Counted from the stretch's first letter, positions 8,809 to 17,775 are shown. The stretch is 64,000 bases of DNA from Yoonia maricola (GCF_002797915.1 NZ_PGTY01000001.1:868001-932000); one strand, 5' to 3'. Translations and numbers: made by a program. The notes: generated by a model not told the origin, from the sequence alone.

Positions 8809-9354
8809 ATGGCCACCTTACACAAGTCACATCTGCGTTTGGCCGATCTTGCAACGCGCAAACCCACCGCATTCGCCTTGGAACCCACAGCCAATGAGCG
8901 CAAGGCGATTGCGGCAAAGCTGGAGATTGTGGGCATCAAGAAGCTGCGGTTCACAGGATCCTTGGCCCCCCAAGGGCGGCAGGACTGGACATTGACCGGC
9001 GATCTAGGCGCGACCGTGGTGCAGGACTGTGTTGTCACGCTGGACCCGGTGACAACCCGCATAGATGAGTCTGTTACCCGCAGTTACACTGCTGACATGC
9101 CCGAAATCGAGGCCTCTGAGGTTGAGATGCCAGAGGATGACACTGTTGAGGCTTTGCCAGAAACGCTTGATCTGGCACAAGTGATGATCGAGGCCCTGTC
9201 ATTGGCTTTGCCGCCTTACCCGCGCCGTGAAGGCGCTGATCTGTCGAACGCCGTTTTCACCGAACCCGGTCTGACGCCGATGACAGACGATGATGCCAAG
9301 CCGTTCGCCGGTCTGGGTGCGCTGCGCGAAAGCCTTGAAAAGAAAGGCAAATAA
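8809..9354 (+). CDS. yceD: DUF177 (YceD) family protein
   Basis: This 181-residue protein shows the DUF177 core: RFTGSLAPQGRQDWTLTGDLGATVVQDCVVTL-type strands in the first half, with a conserved Cys, and LDLAQVMIEALSLALPPYPR in the second half. Bacterial YceD proteins are encoded just before rpmF, and in other species have been linked to 23S rRNA accumulation; the biochemical role is not firmly known. The C terminus ends in a short Lys-rich tail after FAGLGALRESL. rpmF follows after a 164-bp gap that appears to hold its own promoter. Confidence 0.85.
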   Translation: MATLHKSHLRLADLATRKPTAFALEPTANERKAIAAKLEIVGIKKLRFTGSLAPQGRQDWTLTGDLGATVVQDCVVTLDPVTTRIDESVTRSYTADMPEIEASEVEMPEDDTVEALPETLDLAQVMIEALSLALPPYPRREGADLSNAVFTEPGLTPMTDDDAKPFAGLGALRESLEKKGK

Positions 9355-9382
9355 ATGCCTGCGCGAAAGCCGCTAAAAAGGG

Positions 9383-9410
9383 TTGCACATAGAGGGAATC
9401 GCAGTATGTT
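9383..9410 (+). promoter_or_regulatory. candidate sigma-70 promoter for rpmF-plsX-fabH
   Basis: TTGCAC (9383-9388) and TATGTT (9405-9410) are separated by 16 bases in the gap between yceD and rpmF. A start near 9417 would give a leader of about 100 nt before the rpmF ATG. This is inferred from hexamer match only. Confidence 0.4.
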
Positions 9411-9518
9411 CGCGGCCTCTTTTACATCGTGTCTCGACAGGGCTGCCACAATGGCGTAGGACCCGCGCAGACACGAAAGAAATCTGGGCCGCGGCCCTTT
9501 ATATCATAGGGTTGAGAC

Positions 9519-9725
9519 ATGGCTGTCCAGCAGAACAAAGTATCCAAATCACGCCGCAACAACCGGCGCGCGCACGATAGTCTCGTTGCGGCAAATCCCA
9601 ACGAATGTGACAACTGCGGTGAGCTGAAGCGCCCCCACCACGTTTGCCCATCCTGCGGCCACTATGCGACACGCGAAGTGATTGCTGACACAACAGAAAT
9701 CGACCTCGACGACGACGCTGCGTAA
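9519..9725 (+). CDS. rpmF: 50S ribosomal protein L32
   Basis: This 68-residue basic protein begins [20 protein letters not shown], the standard L32 N terminus. It keeps the zinc-ribbon cysteines [18 protein letters not shown], so it is the zinc-binding (C+) form. It is a structural protein of the large ribosomal subunit. It lies 21 bp upstream of plsX, an arrangement conserved across many bacteria that couples ribosome and lipid synthesis. Confidence 0.97.
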   Translation: MAVQQNKVSKSRRNNRRAHDSLVAANPNECDNCGELKRPHHVCPSCGHYATREVIADTTEIDLDDDAA

Positions 9726-9746
9726 ATTCGCAAAGGCACCGGTGGC

Positions 9747-10871
9747 ATGACAACACCCCAGACGGACACTGCTCCGACGCAGGGACATGCTGCAAACAAA
9801 GTGCTTTCCGTTGACGCCATGGGCGGAGATCAGGGGCCTGCAACTGTTGTTGCGGGCCTTTCGGCATTTTTAAGCGATGAAAGAGAAGCGCGCGTCATTC
9901 TGCATGGCCCCAAAGCCGAGCTGGAACCAATGCTTGCCAAGCACCGGATATCAGATCGCGTGACCATCCACGACGCATCGGACGTCGTGAAGATGACCGA
10001 CAAACCCAGCCATGTGCTTCGCAATGGCAAGAAAACCTCGATGTGGTCCGCTATCGAAGCCGTGCGCGAACGTCAGGCGGCTGTTGCTGTCAGCTGCGGC
10101 AACACCGGCGGTCTGATGGCCATGTCGATGCTGCGCCTGCGCAAAGCAGAAGGCGTCAATCGCCCCGCCATCGCGTGCCTTTGGCCATCGCGCAACCCAT
10201 CGGGCTTTAATGTCATGTTGGACGCAGGCGCTGACATCCGCGCCGATCAGGATGATTTACTGACATATGCGCTCATGGGGGCGTCTTACGCACGCAATGG
10301 CCTTGATATCGCGCAGCCCCGTGTGGGCCTGCTAAATGTCGGAACGGAAGAGCACAAAGGCCGGGCAGAGTTGAAAGTCGCCCATGAACTTATTGGAAAC
10401 GCAGCCATTATTGGTGATTTTGAATATGTCGGTTTTATCGAAGGCGGTGATCTGCCATCCGATAAGGTGGACGTCATCGTGACGGATGGCTTTACCGGCA
10501 ATGTCGCTTTGAAAACCGGCGAAGGCACGGCCACGCTGATCAGTGAACTGTTGCGCGGGGCGCTATTGAAGAACCCATTGTCCATGTTTGGCGCCCTGCT
10601 CGCCCGTGGGTCACTGGGACGCTTGCGCAAGCGAATCGATCCGCGCCGGGTCAATGGCGGCGTATTTCTGGGCCTCAACCAAACGGTCATCAAAAGTCAC
10701 GGCTCTGCTGATGCCACAGGTGTTGCGGCGGCCCTGCATCTGGCTTACCGCCTCGCACAAAGTGGATTCTCAGATAAAGTGGCTGCAAGGGTTGCTTCCG
10801 CTGCGTCACTTGCTCAAGATGCCGGAACAGAAAGTGAGACAGACGGTCTCAATACAAATACGGGCAAATAG
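9747..10871 (+). CDS. plsX: phosphate acyltransferase PlsX
   Basis: This 374-residue protein has the PlsX signature at the N terminus (LSVDAMGGDQGPATVV), followed by VSCGNTGGLMAMSMLRL and LLNVGTEEHKG. PlsX transfers an acyl group from acyl-ACP to phosphate to give acyl-phosphate, the donor for PlsY in phospholipid synthesis, and works at the membrane surface. The first 17 residues (TTPQTDTAPTQGHAANK) are a low-complexity extension; the next downstream Met would be too far in. fabH starts 2 bp after the stop, so translational coupling is likely. Confidence 0.95.
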   Translation: MTTPQTDTAPTQGHAANKVLSVDAMGGDQGPATVVAGLSAFLSDEREARVILHGPKAELEPMLAKHRISDRVTIHDASDVVKMTDKPSHVLRNGKKTSMWSAIEAVRERQAAVAVSCGNTGGLMAMSMLRLRKAEGVNRPAIACLWPSRNPSGFNVMLDAGADIRADQDDLLTYALMGASYARNGLDIAQPRVGLLNVGTEEHKGRAELKVAHELIGNAAIIGDFEYVGFIEGGDLPSDKVDVIVTDGFTGNVALKTGEGTATLISELLRGALLKNPLSMFGALLARGSLGRLRKRIDPRRVNGGVFLGLNQTVIKSHGSADATGVAAALHLAYRLAQSGFSDKVAARVASAASLAQDAGTESETDGLNTNTGK

Positions 10872-10873
10872 GC

Positions 10874-11845
10874 ATGATGCGTCGCGCAGTCGTCAAAGGG
10901 GTTGGTCACTACCTGCCCGAACGTGTAGTCCCCAACGCTGAATTCGAAAAATCGCTTGATACGTCGGACGAATGGATCAAGTCACGCTCTGGAATTGAAC
11001 GCCGCCATTTCGCAGCCGAAGGCGAGACGACCTCTGATCTTGCGACCAAAGCCGCCAAGGCCGCACTTGCCATGGCAGGCATAGACGGTAAGGATATTGA
11101 TGCCATCGTCTTGGCCACCTCGACCGCTGATCTGACCTTTCCTTCTGCGGCCACGATGGTGCAACATGCGATAGGCAATACATCCGGCTATGCTTTTGAT
11201 GTACAAGCGGTTTGTGCGGGCTTTGTCTATGCGATGTCCAATGCCAACGCATTGATTGTGTCCGGTCAGGCAGACCGCGTGCTTGTGATCGGGGCAGAGA
11301 CATTCAGCCGGATCATGGATTGGACCGACCGGTCCACTTGCGTGCTTTTCGGTGATGGTGCGGGTGCGCTGATCCTTGAAGCCGAAGACGGCACCGGCAA
11401 AACCGCAGACCGTGGTGTACTTTCGACCGATCTCAATTCAGACGGGCGATATAGGGACCTGCTTTATGTTGATGGTGGTGTGTCGACCCAGAACACCGGC
11501 ATGCTGCGGATGGAAGGCAAGGAAATCTTCCGCCATGCCGTTGAAAAGCTTGCACAGACCGCCGATGCAGCGCTGGAGAAAATCGGACTTGGCGCAGATG
11601 ACGTTGATTGGGTGGTCCCCCATCAGGCCAATATCCGCATCATTCAGGCCACCGCCAAGAAACTAGGCGTTGGCATGGACCGGGTGGTTGTGACCGTTCA
11701 AGACCACGGGAATACCTCGGCTGCATCGATTCCCCTCGCACTATCTGTGGGCGTTGCGAATGGCCAAGTTAAGCAGGGCGATCTGATTGTGACAGAGGCC
11801 ATCGGCGGTGGTTTGGCCTGGGGTGCGGTGGTGATCCGCTGGTAA
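10874..11845 (+). CDS. fabH: 3-oxoacyl-ACP synthase III
   Basis: A 323-residue condensing enzyme that starts fatty-acid synthesis from acetyl-CoA and malonyl-ACP. The catalytic triad is visible: Cys in FDVQAVCAGFVYA near residue 113, His in DWVVPHQANIRII, and Asn in VQDHGNTSAASIPLAL. The gene starts 2 bp after plsX; the first two codons are both ATG, and either could be used. It is followed by a gap with its own promoter before ihfA. Confidence 0.96.
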   Translation: MMRRAVVKGVGHYLPERVVPNAEFEKSLDTSDEWIKSRSGIERRHFAAEGETTSDLATKAAKAALAMAGIDGKDIDAIVLATSTADLTFPSAATMVQHAIGNTSGYAFDVQAVCAGFVYAMSNANALIVSGQADRVLVIGAETFSRIMDWTDRSTCVLFGDGAGALILEAEDGTGKTADRGVLSTDLNSDGRYRDLLYVDGGVSTQNTGMLRMEGKEIFRHAVEKLAQTADAALEKIGLGADDVDWVVPHQANIRIIQATAKKLGVGMDRVVVTVQDHGNTSAASIPLALSVGVANGQVKQGDLIVTEAIGGGLAWGAVVIRW

Positions 11846-11900
11846 AAGCAATCCAATCCGCGGAAACGCACTGTTAACGCCGTTTGCCAACCCGTTGTTA

Positions 11901-11930
11901 TTGACTCTGAATTTACCGCGCGCCTATTCT
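11901..11930 (+). promoter_or_regulatory. candidate sigma-70 promoter for ihfA
   Basis: TTGACT (11901-11906) and TATTCT (11925-11930) are 18 bases apart, upstream of the ihfA ATG at 11958. The predicted leader is about 20 nt and contains the AGAGGG Shine-Dalgarno. Confidence 0.5.
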
Positions 11931-11957
11931 CGGTGATAGTTTGTAAGAGGGTGTACA

Positions 11958-12260
11958 ATGACCGATAAGACTTTGACGCGGATGGATTTGGCAGATGCGG
12001 TACACAGCCAGGTCGGCCTTTCTCGCAACGATAGCGCCGACTTGGTAGAGAGTGTCCTTGGTCACGTCTCCGACAGTTTGGTCGCAGGCGAAACTGTCAA
12101 AATTTCTTCTTTTGGCACTTTTTCGGTCCGCGACAAGGCGGCCCGCGTTGGCCGCAACCCTAAAACGGGCGAAGAGGTACCGATCCATCCCCGCCGCGTG
12201 CTGACCTTCCGCCCTTCGCATCTGATGAAAGATCGTGTCGCGGCAGGGAACAAAAGTTAA
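11958..12260 (+). CDS. ihfA: integration host factor subunit alpha
   Basis: A 100-residue HU/IHF-fold DNA-bending protein. It has the IHF-alpha pattern [20 protein letters not shown], then [27 protein letters not shown], including the GRNPKTGE loop and the Pro that intercalates DNA on the beta arm. It acts with IHF-beta, encoded elsewhere, in nucleoid structure and site-specific bending. The MerR gene follows after 3 bp, so the two are probably coexpressed, as in many alphaproteobacteria. Confidence 0.95.
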   Translation: MTDKTLTRMDLADAVHSQVGLSRNDSADLVESVLGHVSDSLVAGETVKISSFGTFSVRDKAARVGRNPKTGEEVPIHPRRVLTFRPSHLMKDRVAAGNKS

Positions 12261-12263
12261 GCC

Positions 12264-12866
12264 ATGGCCAAAGCCAAAGACGCATTTCGTACAATCAGCG
12301 AAGTGGCTGAGTGGTTGGATACCCCCACCCATGTGCTGCGCTTTTGGGAAAGCAAGTTCAGCCAGATCAAACCCGTCAAAGGGGCCGGTGGACGGCGCTA
12401 TTACCGCCCGACCGATATGGATTTGCTGGGTGGCATAAAAAAACTGCTGCATGAAGACGGGCTGACCATCAAAGGCACCCAGAAACTGTTGCGCGAAAAA
12501 GGCGCCAAATACGTCGCCACCTTGGGTCAGTCCATGACTGCCCCTTCGGCGGAAGCAGTCGCGACAAAGTCAAAGGCAGCCCCAGAGCCTGCCCCGGCGA
12601 AACCAACGCCCGCGGTCGCGCAGCCCCCTGTTGTCCCAATCGCCCCCAAACCACAGCAAGAGCTGTTTCCTTTGGATACGCCGGCAAAGAAGACGCAGCC
12701 CGGTTTCACCATCGATCTTCCTTTGCCGCCCAAAGAATTGCCCGCTGCCGCACCACGCCTGATCGGGCGCATTCCGGTTGATCCTGCGGCACTGCAAGCC
12801 CGCGCCGACGAGATTGCACCGCTGGTGGCCCGGCTTGAGGCCGTGCGCGCACGGATGCGCGGCTGA
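12264..12866 (+). CDS. MerR family transcriptional regulator
   Basis: This 200-residue protein has an N-terminal winged-helix MerR domain: [22 protein letters not shown] followed by [21 protein letters not shown]. After residue 95 comes a long Pro/Ala-rich linker and a short C-terminal helix ([18 protein letters not shown]). There are no metal-binding Cys clusters, so it is not a classical metal sensor. MerR genes of this type sit directly behind ihfA across alphaproteobacteria, and the target is not established. The ATG is 3 bp after the ihfA stop. Confidence 0.88.
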   Translation: MAKAKDAFRTISEVAEWLDTPTHVLRFWESKFSQIKPVKGAGGRRYYRPTDMDLLGGIKKLLHEDGLTIKGTQKLLREKGAKYVATLGQSMTAPSAEAVATKSKAAPEPAPAKPTPAVAQPPVVPIAPKPQQELFPLDTPAKKTQPGFTIDLPLPPKELPAAAPRLIGRIPVDPAALQARADEIAPLVARLEAVRARMRG

Positions 12867-12920
12867 CAGATGTTTTTCGGGCTTGCCCTTGCACCGTTTT
12901 GGGGTATGAACGCTGCCAGT

Positions 12921-12997
12921 CGGGCTATGGCGCAGCCTGGTAGCGCGTCCGTCTGGGGGACGGAAGGTCGCAGGTTCGAGTCCTGCTAGCCCGACCA
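12921..12997 (+). tRNA. tRNA-Pro (anticodon GGG)
   Basis: The 77-nt sequence folds into a standard cloverleaf. The acceptor stem is CGGGCTA with TAGCCCG, the anticodon stem is TCCGT/ACGGA with loop CTGGGGG giving anticodon GGG, and the T arm has GGTTCGAGTCC. The encoded 3' end ACCA is present. It reads proline codons CCC and CCU. A strong terminator follows 8 bp later. Confidence 0.96.
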
Positions 12998-13005
12998 CTC
13001 ATAAC

Positions 13006-13038
13006 CGCCCGCCGTTGCTGTCGCACGGCGGGCGTTTT
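13006..13038 (+). terminator. Rho-independent terminator of tRNA-Pro
   Basis: CGCCCGCCGT (13006-13015) pairs perfectly with ACGGCGGGCG (13025-13034) over a 9-nt loop and is followed by TTTT. It ends the tRNA transcript just upstream of the dCTP deaminase gene. Confidence 0.9.
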
Positions 13039-13059
13039 GACATCCACTTGGGGGATCAA

Positions 13060-14139
13060 ATGACAAGTTCAGGTGTCCTGGCCGACCATCAAATCCGCGA
13101 TATGATCGCCAGCGGTGGGATTGCCGCCGAAACCCCGATTGCAGAGGGGCAGATCCAGCCCGCCTCGCTTGATTTACGCTTGGGGGCCACCGCCTACCGT
13201 GTGCGCGCATCCTTCCTTGCCGGGCGCGCGCGGACGGTGAAAGACCGGCTGGCGGATTTCCAAATGCATGCGGTCGATCTGACCGGCGGTGCTGTGCTGG
13301 AAAAAGGCTGCGTCTATGTCGTGCCCTTGATGGAACGGCTGAAACTGCCCCAAGGCATGACAGCCGCCGCCAGCGCCAAGTCATCCATCGGGCGGCTTGA
13401 TCTGCTGACGCGTATCATCACCGATCATGGGGTGGAATTTGACCGGGTGCCCGAAGGCTATGACGGGCCTTTGTATGTTGAGATTTGCCCACGGTCCTTC
13501 TCGGTCGTGGCCAGCCCGGGCCAGATGCTGAACCAGATCATCTTTCGGCAAGGCAAGACCTTGATGTCAGACGATGAATTGCGCGCCCTACACGCGCAGA
13601 CGCCCATCGTATCAGGTGATCCGGTCATCTCGGATGGCTTGGGCTTCTCGGTCGATCTTCGGCCCACTGAAGGCACGCTGGTGGGCTACCGTGCCAAGCC
13701 GCATACCGGCGTCGTGGACCTCTCGAAACTCAACCACTACGACCCGGCTGAGTTCTGGGAAGAGGTGCATACCAAAGACGGCTGGATCATTCTTGATCCC
13801 GGTGCCTTCTATATTCTGGTCAGCCGCGAAGCGATTGTGATCCCCCCCATGCAGGCCGCCGAAATGGCGCCTTATCTGGCGATGGTCGGCGAATTCCGGG
13901 TGCATTACGCAGGCTTCTTCGATCCGGGTTTCGGCTACGCCGAAGCAGGCGGATCAGGCTCTCGCGGGGTGCTAGAGGTGCGCTGCCACGAAGCGCCTTT
14001 CGTACTGGAGCATGGGCAAGTTGTGGGACGGTTGGTGTATGAGAACATGGCCGCGATGCCAGCGGCACTCTATGGGCGCGAGATCAAGTCGAATTACCAA
14101 GGACAAGGGTTGAAGCTGTCGAAGCATTTTCGGGGGTGA
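13060..14139 (+). CDS. dcd: 2'-deoxycytidine 5'-triphosphate deaminase, long form
   Basis: This 359-residue protein is about twice the length of classic Dcd (about 190 residues) and matches the long DCD family found in alphaproteobacteria. It has QPASLDLRLGATAYRVRASF near residue 40 and SAKSSIGRLDLLTRIITDHG near 110, containing the dUTPase/Dcd-fold SxxxRxG-like motif and a catalytic Glu in GPLYVEICPRSF. A second related half follows, with FDPGFGYAEAGGSGSRG. It makes dUTP from dCTP for dTMP supply. ATG 13060 has GGGGGA upstream; the upstream frame runs through the tRNA terminator and is rejected. Confidence 0.88.
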   Translation: MTSSGVLADHQIRDMIASGGIAAETPIAEGQIQPASLDLRLGATAYRVRASFLAGRARTVKDRLADFQMHAVDLTGGAVLEKGCVYVVPLMERLKLPQGMTAAASAKSSIGRLDLLTRIITDHGVEFDRVPEGYDGPLYVEICPRSFSVVASPGQMLNQIIFRQGKTLMSDDELRALHAQTPIVSGDPVISDGLGFSVDLRPTEGTLVGYRAKPHTGVVDLSKLNHYDPAEFWEEVHTKDGWIILDPGAFYILVSREAIVIPPMQAAEMAPYLAMVGEFRVHYAGFFDPGFGYAEAGGSGSRGVLEVRCHEAPFVLEHGQVVGRLVYENMAAMPAALYGREIKSNYQGQGLKLSKHFRG

Positions 14140-14251
14140 AGGGTGAGGAAAGCTCGCAAGGGCTAACAAGAGAAAACTGTTTGAGCGGTAGAGAACGAAA
14201 ACCGCTTCGAGCCCATAGCAACGCGCGTCTTCCAGCGCAAACAACTTGAGA

Positions 14252-14977
14252 CTAACCCTGTTTTAATGAGTATTTTCTTCTCTTCAGTTCGTGGAGGGCA
14301 TTTTTCGCGGCGCGAATATGTTGGTCAACTGTGCCTCGCTCAACCGTGGTTTTTGACAAAACTTCGAGAGCAGGAATTGCTTCAATTGAACCGAGAGCCG
14401 CTAGGCGCCAACATGCAGCTTCCACCTCAAGAAAGTCGTCTGAGCGCAGTAGATTCAATGCCAGATCGGGTGAGATAGCCCCATAAAGTTGATTTGCGAA
14501 TCCATCACGTTCTTTGGCGATTATTCTTCCTACTTCGCTACTCACTTTACTCGAAAAAATTCCCTTATAGGCCAGCGCACCACACAGATCGCAAATGTCG
14601 GTAAAAGTACCTTGTGCAGTATTTCCCAACGTTCTGATGCCATCAAAAAACGCATCGAATGTAGGTGATAGAAGTCCACCAAATTCGTTCAACAATACGC
14701 CCTGAACGCCAATAACACCGACGAAGGGCTCCCTGCAGCCAACCAAGACCACTTCTTCATGAGCGTTCTCTTGCCAAAATGGCACAAATCCCAAACTCGG
14801 AAGACCCAAACCATCAGCTGTAGCAGAGAAAAATAAAGGATCAGCGGACGCAGGCTCATTCAATTCAGTGAAGCATTCAGACCAGCTATTCTCAATTTGT
14901 GCCAATGCTAGGAGGAATCCATCCGGCAATCGCAGATCGTAACTAGCAAGTTGTTCAATCGTATCAGCAGTCCACAC
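14252..14977 (-). CDS. hypothetical protein with C-terminal HEAT-like helices
   Basis: I do not recognise this 241-residue protein. It starts at GTG (14977) with AGGGCAGAG upstream. The N-terminal third contains LRLPDGFLLALAQIENSW, vaguely like SUKH/SMI1-type immunity folds. The C-terminal 90 residues (LALNLLRSDDFLEVEAACWRL, then ALGSIEAIPALEVL and AAKNALHELKRRK) look like paired HEAT-type helices. There is no signal peptide or membrane segment. Composition is clearly AT-richer than neighbours and the gene stands alone between dcd and the scp operon, consistent with recent gain. An immunity or scaffold role is only a guess. Confidence 0.6.
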   Translation of the reverse strand: MWTADTIEQLASYDLRLPDGFLLALAQIENSWSECFTELNEPASADPLFFSATADGLGLPSLGFVPFWQENAHEEVVLVGCREPFVGVIGVQGVLLNEFGGLLSPTFDAFFDGIRTLGNTAQGTFTDICDLCGALAYKGIFSSKVSSEVGRIIAKERDGFANQLYGAISPDLALNLLRSDDFLEVEAACWRLAALGSIEAIPALEVLSKTTVERGTVDQHIRAAKNALHELKRRKYSLKQG

Positions 14978-15112
14978 GCTACTCTGCCCTTAAAATTTAA
15001 GCATTCGGTTGCCGAATACCTTTAAGCGAACAAAGAGATCAAGGATTACTAATCAATATCATTGAGTCCACGCAGCAGTCGTCGAACGACTCGTTAATCT
15101 AACGCCCGGCCT

Positions 15113-15307
15113 CTACCGCATAAACCGCCGCGCTGCCCGCATGCCCTTTTGCGCTTTATTGGCCGTTTGCTGTGCGTTCTTGGACTGCGCGCGTTCTTCC
15201 GGCGTCATATCCTCGGGTCGTTTGCCCTTGGTCGCCGCCAATGAGACGCCTTTGCGCATTAACATCCGCATGCCCATATTGATCAGTCGGTTCATGTTCA
15301 TCTGCAT
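15113..15307 (-). CDS. conserved small basic protein
   Basis: A 64-residue protein, strongly basic and Met-rich at the N terminus (MNRLINMGMRMLMRKG), with KRPEDMTPEERAQSKNAQQT in the middle and a helical Arg-rich end. GAGGAGAG lies directly before the ATG at 15307. It has no recognised domain; similar short proteins are annotated as hypothetical in Rhodobacteraceae. It lies 37 bp downstream of scpB on the same strand, where tat genes are often found in relatives. Confidence 0.65.
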   Translation of the reverse strand: MQMNMNRLINMGMRMLMRKGVSLAATKGKRPEDMTPEERAQSKNAQQTANKAQKGMRAARRFMR

Positions 15308-15344
15308 CTCTCCTCGCGAATACCGTTAAGATAAGGCGCTTGGG

Positions 15345-15992
15345 TTAATCTTCAAACAACTCGGTTTGATCTTCATCGGCTTCGCCTTCTTCGGCCTCGG
15401 TCAATGCAGCACCCGGTGGTGGCCGGTTTTCTAGCAGCCCGGCGGAGCGGAGCTCTTTCAACCCTGGCAGGTCACGTGCGTTTTCAAGCCCGAAGTGGTC
15501 GAGAAACCCTTGCGTGACCACGAAGGTGACAGGTCGTCCCGGTGTCATCTTGCGACGGCCAAAACGTATCCATTCCAACTCGATCAGTTGATCCACCGTA
15601 CCGCGGCTAACGCTCACACCGCGGATTTCTTCAATTTCTGCCCGTGTTACCGGCTGATGATAGGCTACAATCGCTAAAGTCTCAATCGCGGCACGGCTTA
15701 GCTTGCGTGTCTCGACCGTCTCTTTCTGCATCAGAAACCCCAGGTCGCCTGCGGTACGGATCGCCCAGGCATCACCCACTTTGACCACATTGACCCCCCG
15801 CCCTTCGTAGCGTTTGCGCAGGTTCGCAATCGCTTCGGCCGGATCACAGCCATGTGGCATGCGGCCTGTCAGTTCGGTCACGGTCACAGGGTCCGCCGTC
15901 GCAAAAAGGATTGCTTCGACCATGCGTTCTTGTTCGCCCATCGGAGGTGCCTCGAACAGGCTGTCGTTTGCGGGGGCGTCTGTCTTACTCAT
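15345..15992 (-). CDS. scpB: SMC-Scp complex subunit ScpB
   Basis: A 215-residue winged-helix protein with the ScpB core: MVEAILFATADPVTVTELTGRM, AAIETLAIVAYHQPVTRAEIEEIRGV and GRPVTFVVTQGFLDHFGL. The acidic tail ends EDQTELFED. ScpB dimers bind the kleisin ScpA and SMC in chromosome condensation and segregation. The start ATG at 15992 overlaps the scpA stop, so the genes are translationally coupled. A longer open frame runs back into scpA but is out of keeping with family length. Confidence 0.95.
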   Translation of the reverse strand: MSKTDAPANDSLFEAPPMGEQERMVEAILFATADPVTVTELTGRMPHGCDPAEAIANLRKRYEGRGVNVVKVGDAWAIRTAGDLGFLMQKETVETRKLSRAAIETLAIVAYHQPVTRAEIEEIRGVSVSRGTVDQLIELEWIRFGRRKMTPGRPVTFVVTQGFLDHFGLENARDLPGLKELRSAGLLENRPPPGAALTEAEEGEADEDQTELFED

Positions 15993-16779
15993 CACCGGGC
16001 ACTTTCTTGCGGATTTGAATGGGGGCAAAGTTTTCGCCCTGCCGGATTTCAACTTTGCCTTCCTTGGCCAGTTCCAGCGAGGCGGCAAACGTGGCGGCGG
16101 TGGTTGACCGGCGGCGCTGTGGATCAACATCCCAGCCTTCGGGCAGATAGGTTGCGAAATCGGTCCACTCACCTGCAAAGCCAATCAACCCGCGCATCCG
16201 CTCCAGCGCCTGCTCCATCGTCATCACATGCTGACGGTCCATCACAAAGGGGCGGAAATCATCGCGTGTGCGGATACGGGCATAGCCTTGCATGAGATCC
16301 AGCAAAGTCGCGGTATAGGTGACGCGGCGGACGCGTTGGACATCTTCGGTGATGCCGCGCGCAAAGAAGTCGCGGCCCAGCTGATCGCGCGCCATCAGTT
16401 TGGCAGCAGCGTTGCGCATCGCCTCCAACCGTTCCAATTGGAACGCAAGGTGCGCGGCGAGTTCTTCGCCAGATGGCCCTTCCTCTGACGGGTCTGGCGG
16501 CAACAACAGCCGTGATTTCAGGAAAGCGAGCCATGCCGCCATCACCAGATAATCTGCCGCGAGTTCCAGCCGCAAGCGTTTGGCCTGCTCCACGAAAGCG
16601 AGATATTGTTCAGCCAGCGCAAGGATAGATATCTGGCGCAAATCCACTTTCTGCGTTCGCGACAGCGTCAGCAACAGGTCCAGCGGCCCTTCAAAGGCCC
16701 CAACATCCACGATCAAGGCTTCAGCGGCCACACGGTCGCTGACACTCATCGTGTCTTCTTGAAACGCGTCGTCTTGCAT
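15985..16779 (-). CDS. scpA: segregation and condensation protein ScpA
   Basis: This 264-residue kleisin has FEGPLDLLLTLSRTQKVDLRQI near the N terminus, the SMC-neck binding part, and ADYLVMAAWLAFLKSRLLLP. The C-terminal winged-helix part includes TAATFAASLELAKEGKVEIRQ. It bridges SMC heads with ScpB. GAGGG precedes the ATG at 16779, and the gene starts 6 bp after nagZ ends, inside the argS-SPOR-nagZ-scpA-scpB operon. Confidence 0.94.
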   Translation of the reverse strand: MQDDAFQEDTMSVSDRVAAEALIVDVGAFEGPLDLLLTLSRTQKVDLRQISILALAEQYLAFVEQAKRLRLELAADYLVMAAWLAFLKSRLLLPPDPSEEGPSGEELAAHLAFQLERLEAMRNAAAKLMARDQLGRDFFARGITEDVQRVRRVTYTATLLDLMQGYARIRTRDDFRPFVMDRQHVMTMEQALERMRGLIGFAGEWTDFATYLPEGWDVDPQRRRSTTAATFAASLELAKEGKVEIRQGENFAPIQIRKKVPGDE

Positions 16780-16785
16780 CTGCCC

Positions 16786-17775
16786 TCAGCCTAAGTGGCG
16801 TGCAAGTTCCGCTTCCAGCGCCGGGATGTCAATATTTGCGGGTGTTTTTCGCATCGCCAAAGCGCGATTTGCGCGGATTATTGCGGCGGCGGTCATTTCG
16901 CCCGAGGCGGCGGCAACCGCCTCCATTTCCTTGGCATCGCCATTACAGTGCAAGACAATATCGCAACCTGCCGCGATGCTCGCCTCAGCCCGTTCTGCCA
17001 CAGTGCCGGAAAGCGCCTCCATTGACAAATCGTCTGTCATCAAAAGACCATTGAAACCAATGTCCTTGCGGATCACTTCCATCATTTTTGCGGATGTTGT
17101 GGCGGGTGCCGCGGCATCAATATCCGAAAAGACGATATGAGCGGTCATGCCAATCGGAATGTCGGTGAGTGCCGCAAAAGGGGCAAAGTCCCACACATCC
17201 AGATCAGCGCGCGGCGCGTCGACACACGGCAAATCCTGGTGGCTATCGACAGCCGCCCGACCATAACCGGGAATATGTTTAAGCACCGGTAAAACCCCGC
17301 CCGCAAGATGCGCGTCGGCGCATGCTTTTGACGCAGCGACCACCGTTTCAACATCATATCCGTAGAGACGGTTCTTCAACACCGGATGGGTCGCATCCTC
17401 GGCGATATCAGCCAATGGTGCGCAATTGGCATCAATGCCAACATCATGCAATTCCGCCGCGATCAGCCTGTTGCGGACCCAATGGGCGCGCAGCGGGTCA
17501 CTCGCTTGCGCCATCTGGTCCAAAGCCGGCAGGTATTCGCGCCAGTGCGGGCTACGCATCCGTTGCACACGGCCACCTTCCTGATCGATCAGGATCGGTG
17601 CATCACGTTGCACGGCTTCCCGCAGGTCATGCGTCAGGCGGCGTAACTGATGCGGGGTTTCAATGTTGCGCGCGAAGACGATAAAGCCAAGCGGTTGAAC
17701 CTCGCGAAAGAACCCGCGCTCCCAATCGGTGATTTCCAAGCCCTCCGGGCCGAAAATCGTCGCATTCAAAGCCAC
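16786..17775 (-). CDS. nagZ: beta-N-acetylhexosaminidase NagZ (GH3)
   Basis: A 329-residue cytoplasmic GH3 enzyme of peptidoglycan recycling, removing GlcNAc from anhydro-muropeptides. LIDQEGGRVQR is near 63-73, DSH with the proposed acid/base His near 177-179, and the nucleophile region MTDDLSMEAL near 252. The usual KHFPGHG motif reads KHIPGYG, with Tyr171 replacing His. The start is GTG at 17775, directly adjacent to the TAA of the SPOR gene. Loss or change of NagZ can affect AmpC-type regulation elsewhere, but no such gene is nearby. Confidence 0.92.
   Translation of the reverse strand: MALNATIFGPEGLEITDWERGFFREVQPLGFIVFARNIETPHQLRRLTHDLREAVQRDAPILIDQEGGRVQRMRSPHWREYLPALDQMAQASDPLRAHWVRNRLIAAELHDVGIDANCAPLADIAEDATHPVLKNRLYGYDVETVVAASKACADAHLAGGVLPVLKHIPGYGRAAVDSHQDLPCVDAPRADLDVWDFAPFAALTDIPIGMTAHIVFSDIDAAAPATTSAKMMEVIRKDIGFNGLLMTDDLSMEALSGTVAERAEASIAAGCDIVLHCNGDAKEMEAVAAASGEMTAAAIIRANRALAMRKTPANIDIPALEAELARHLG

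Noticed and set aside
12921..14139. tRNA-Pro as an attachment site of an integrated element
   Set aside because: No integrase and no repeat of the tRNA 3' end were seen downstream; dcd follows directly.
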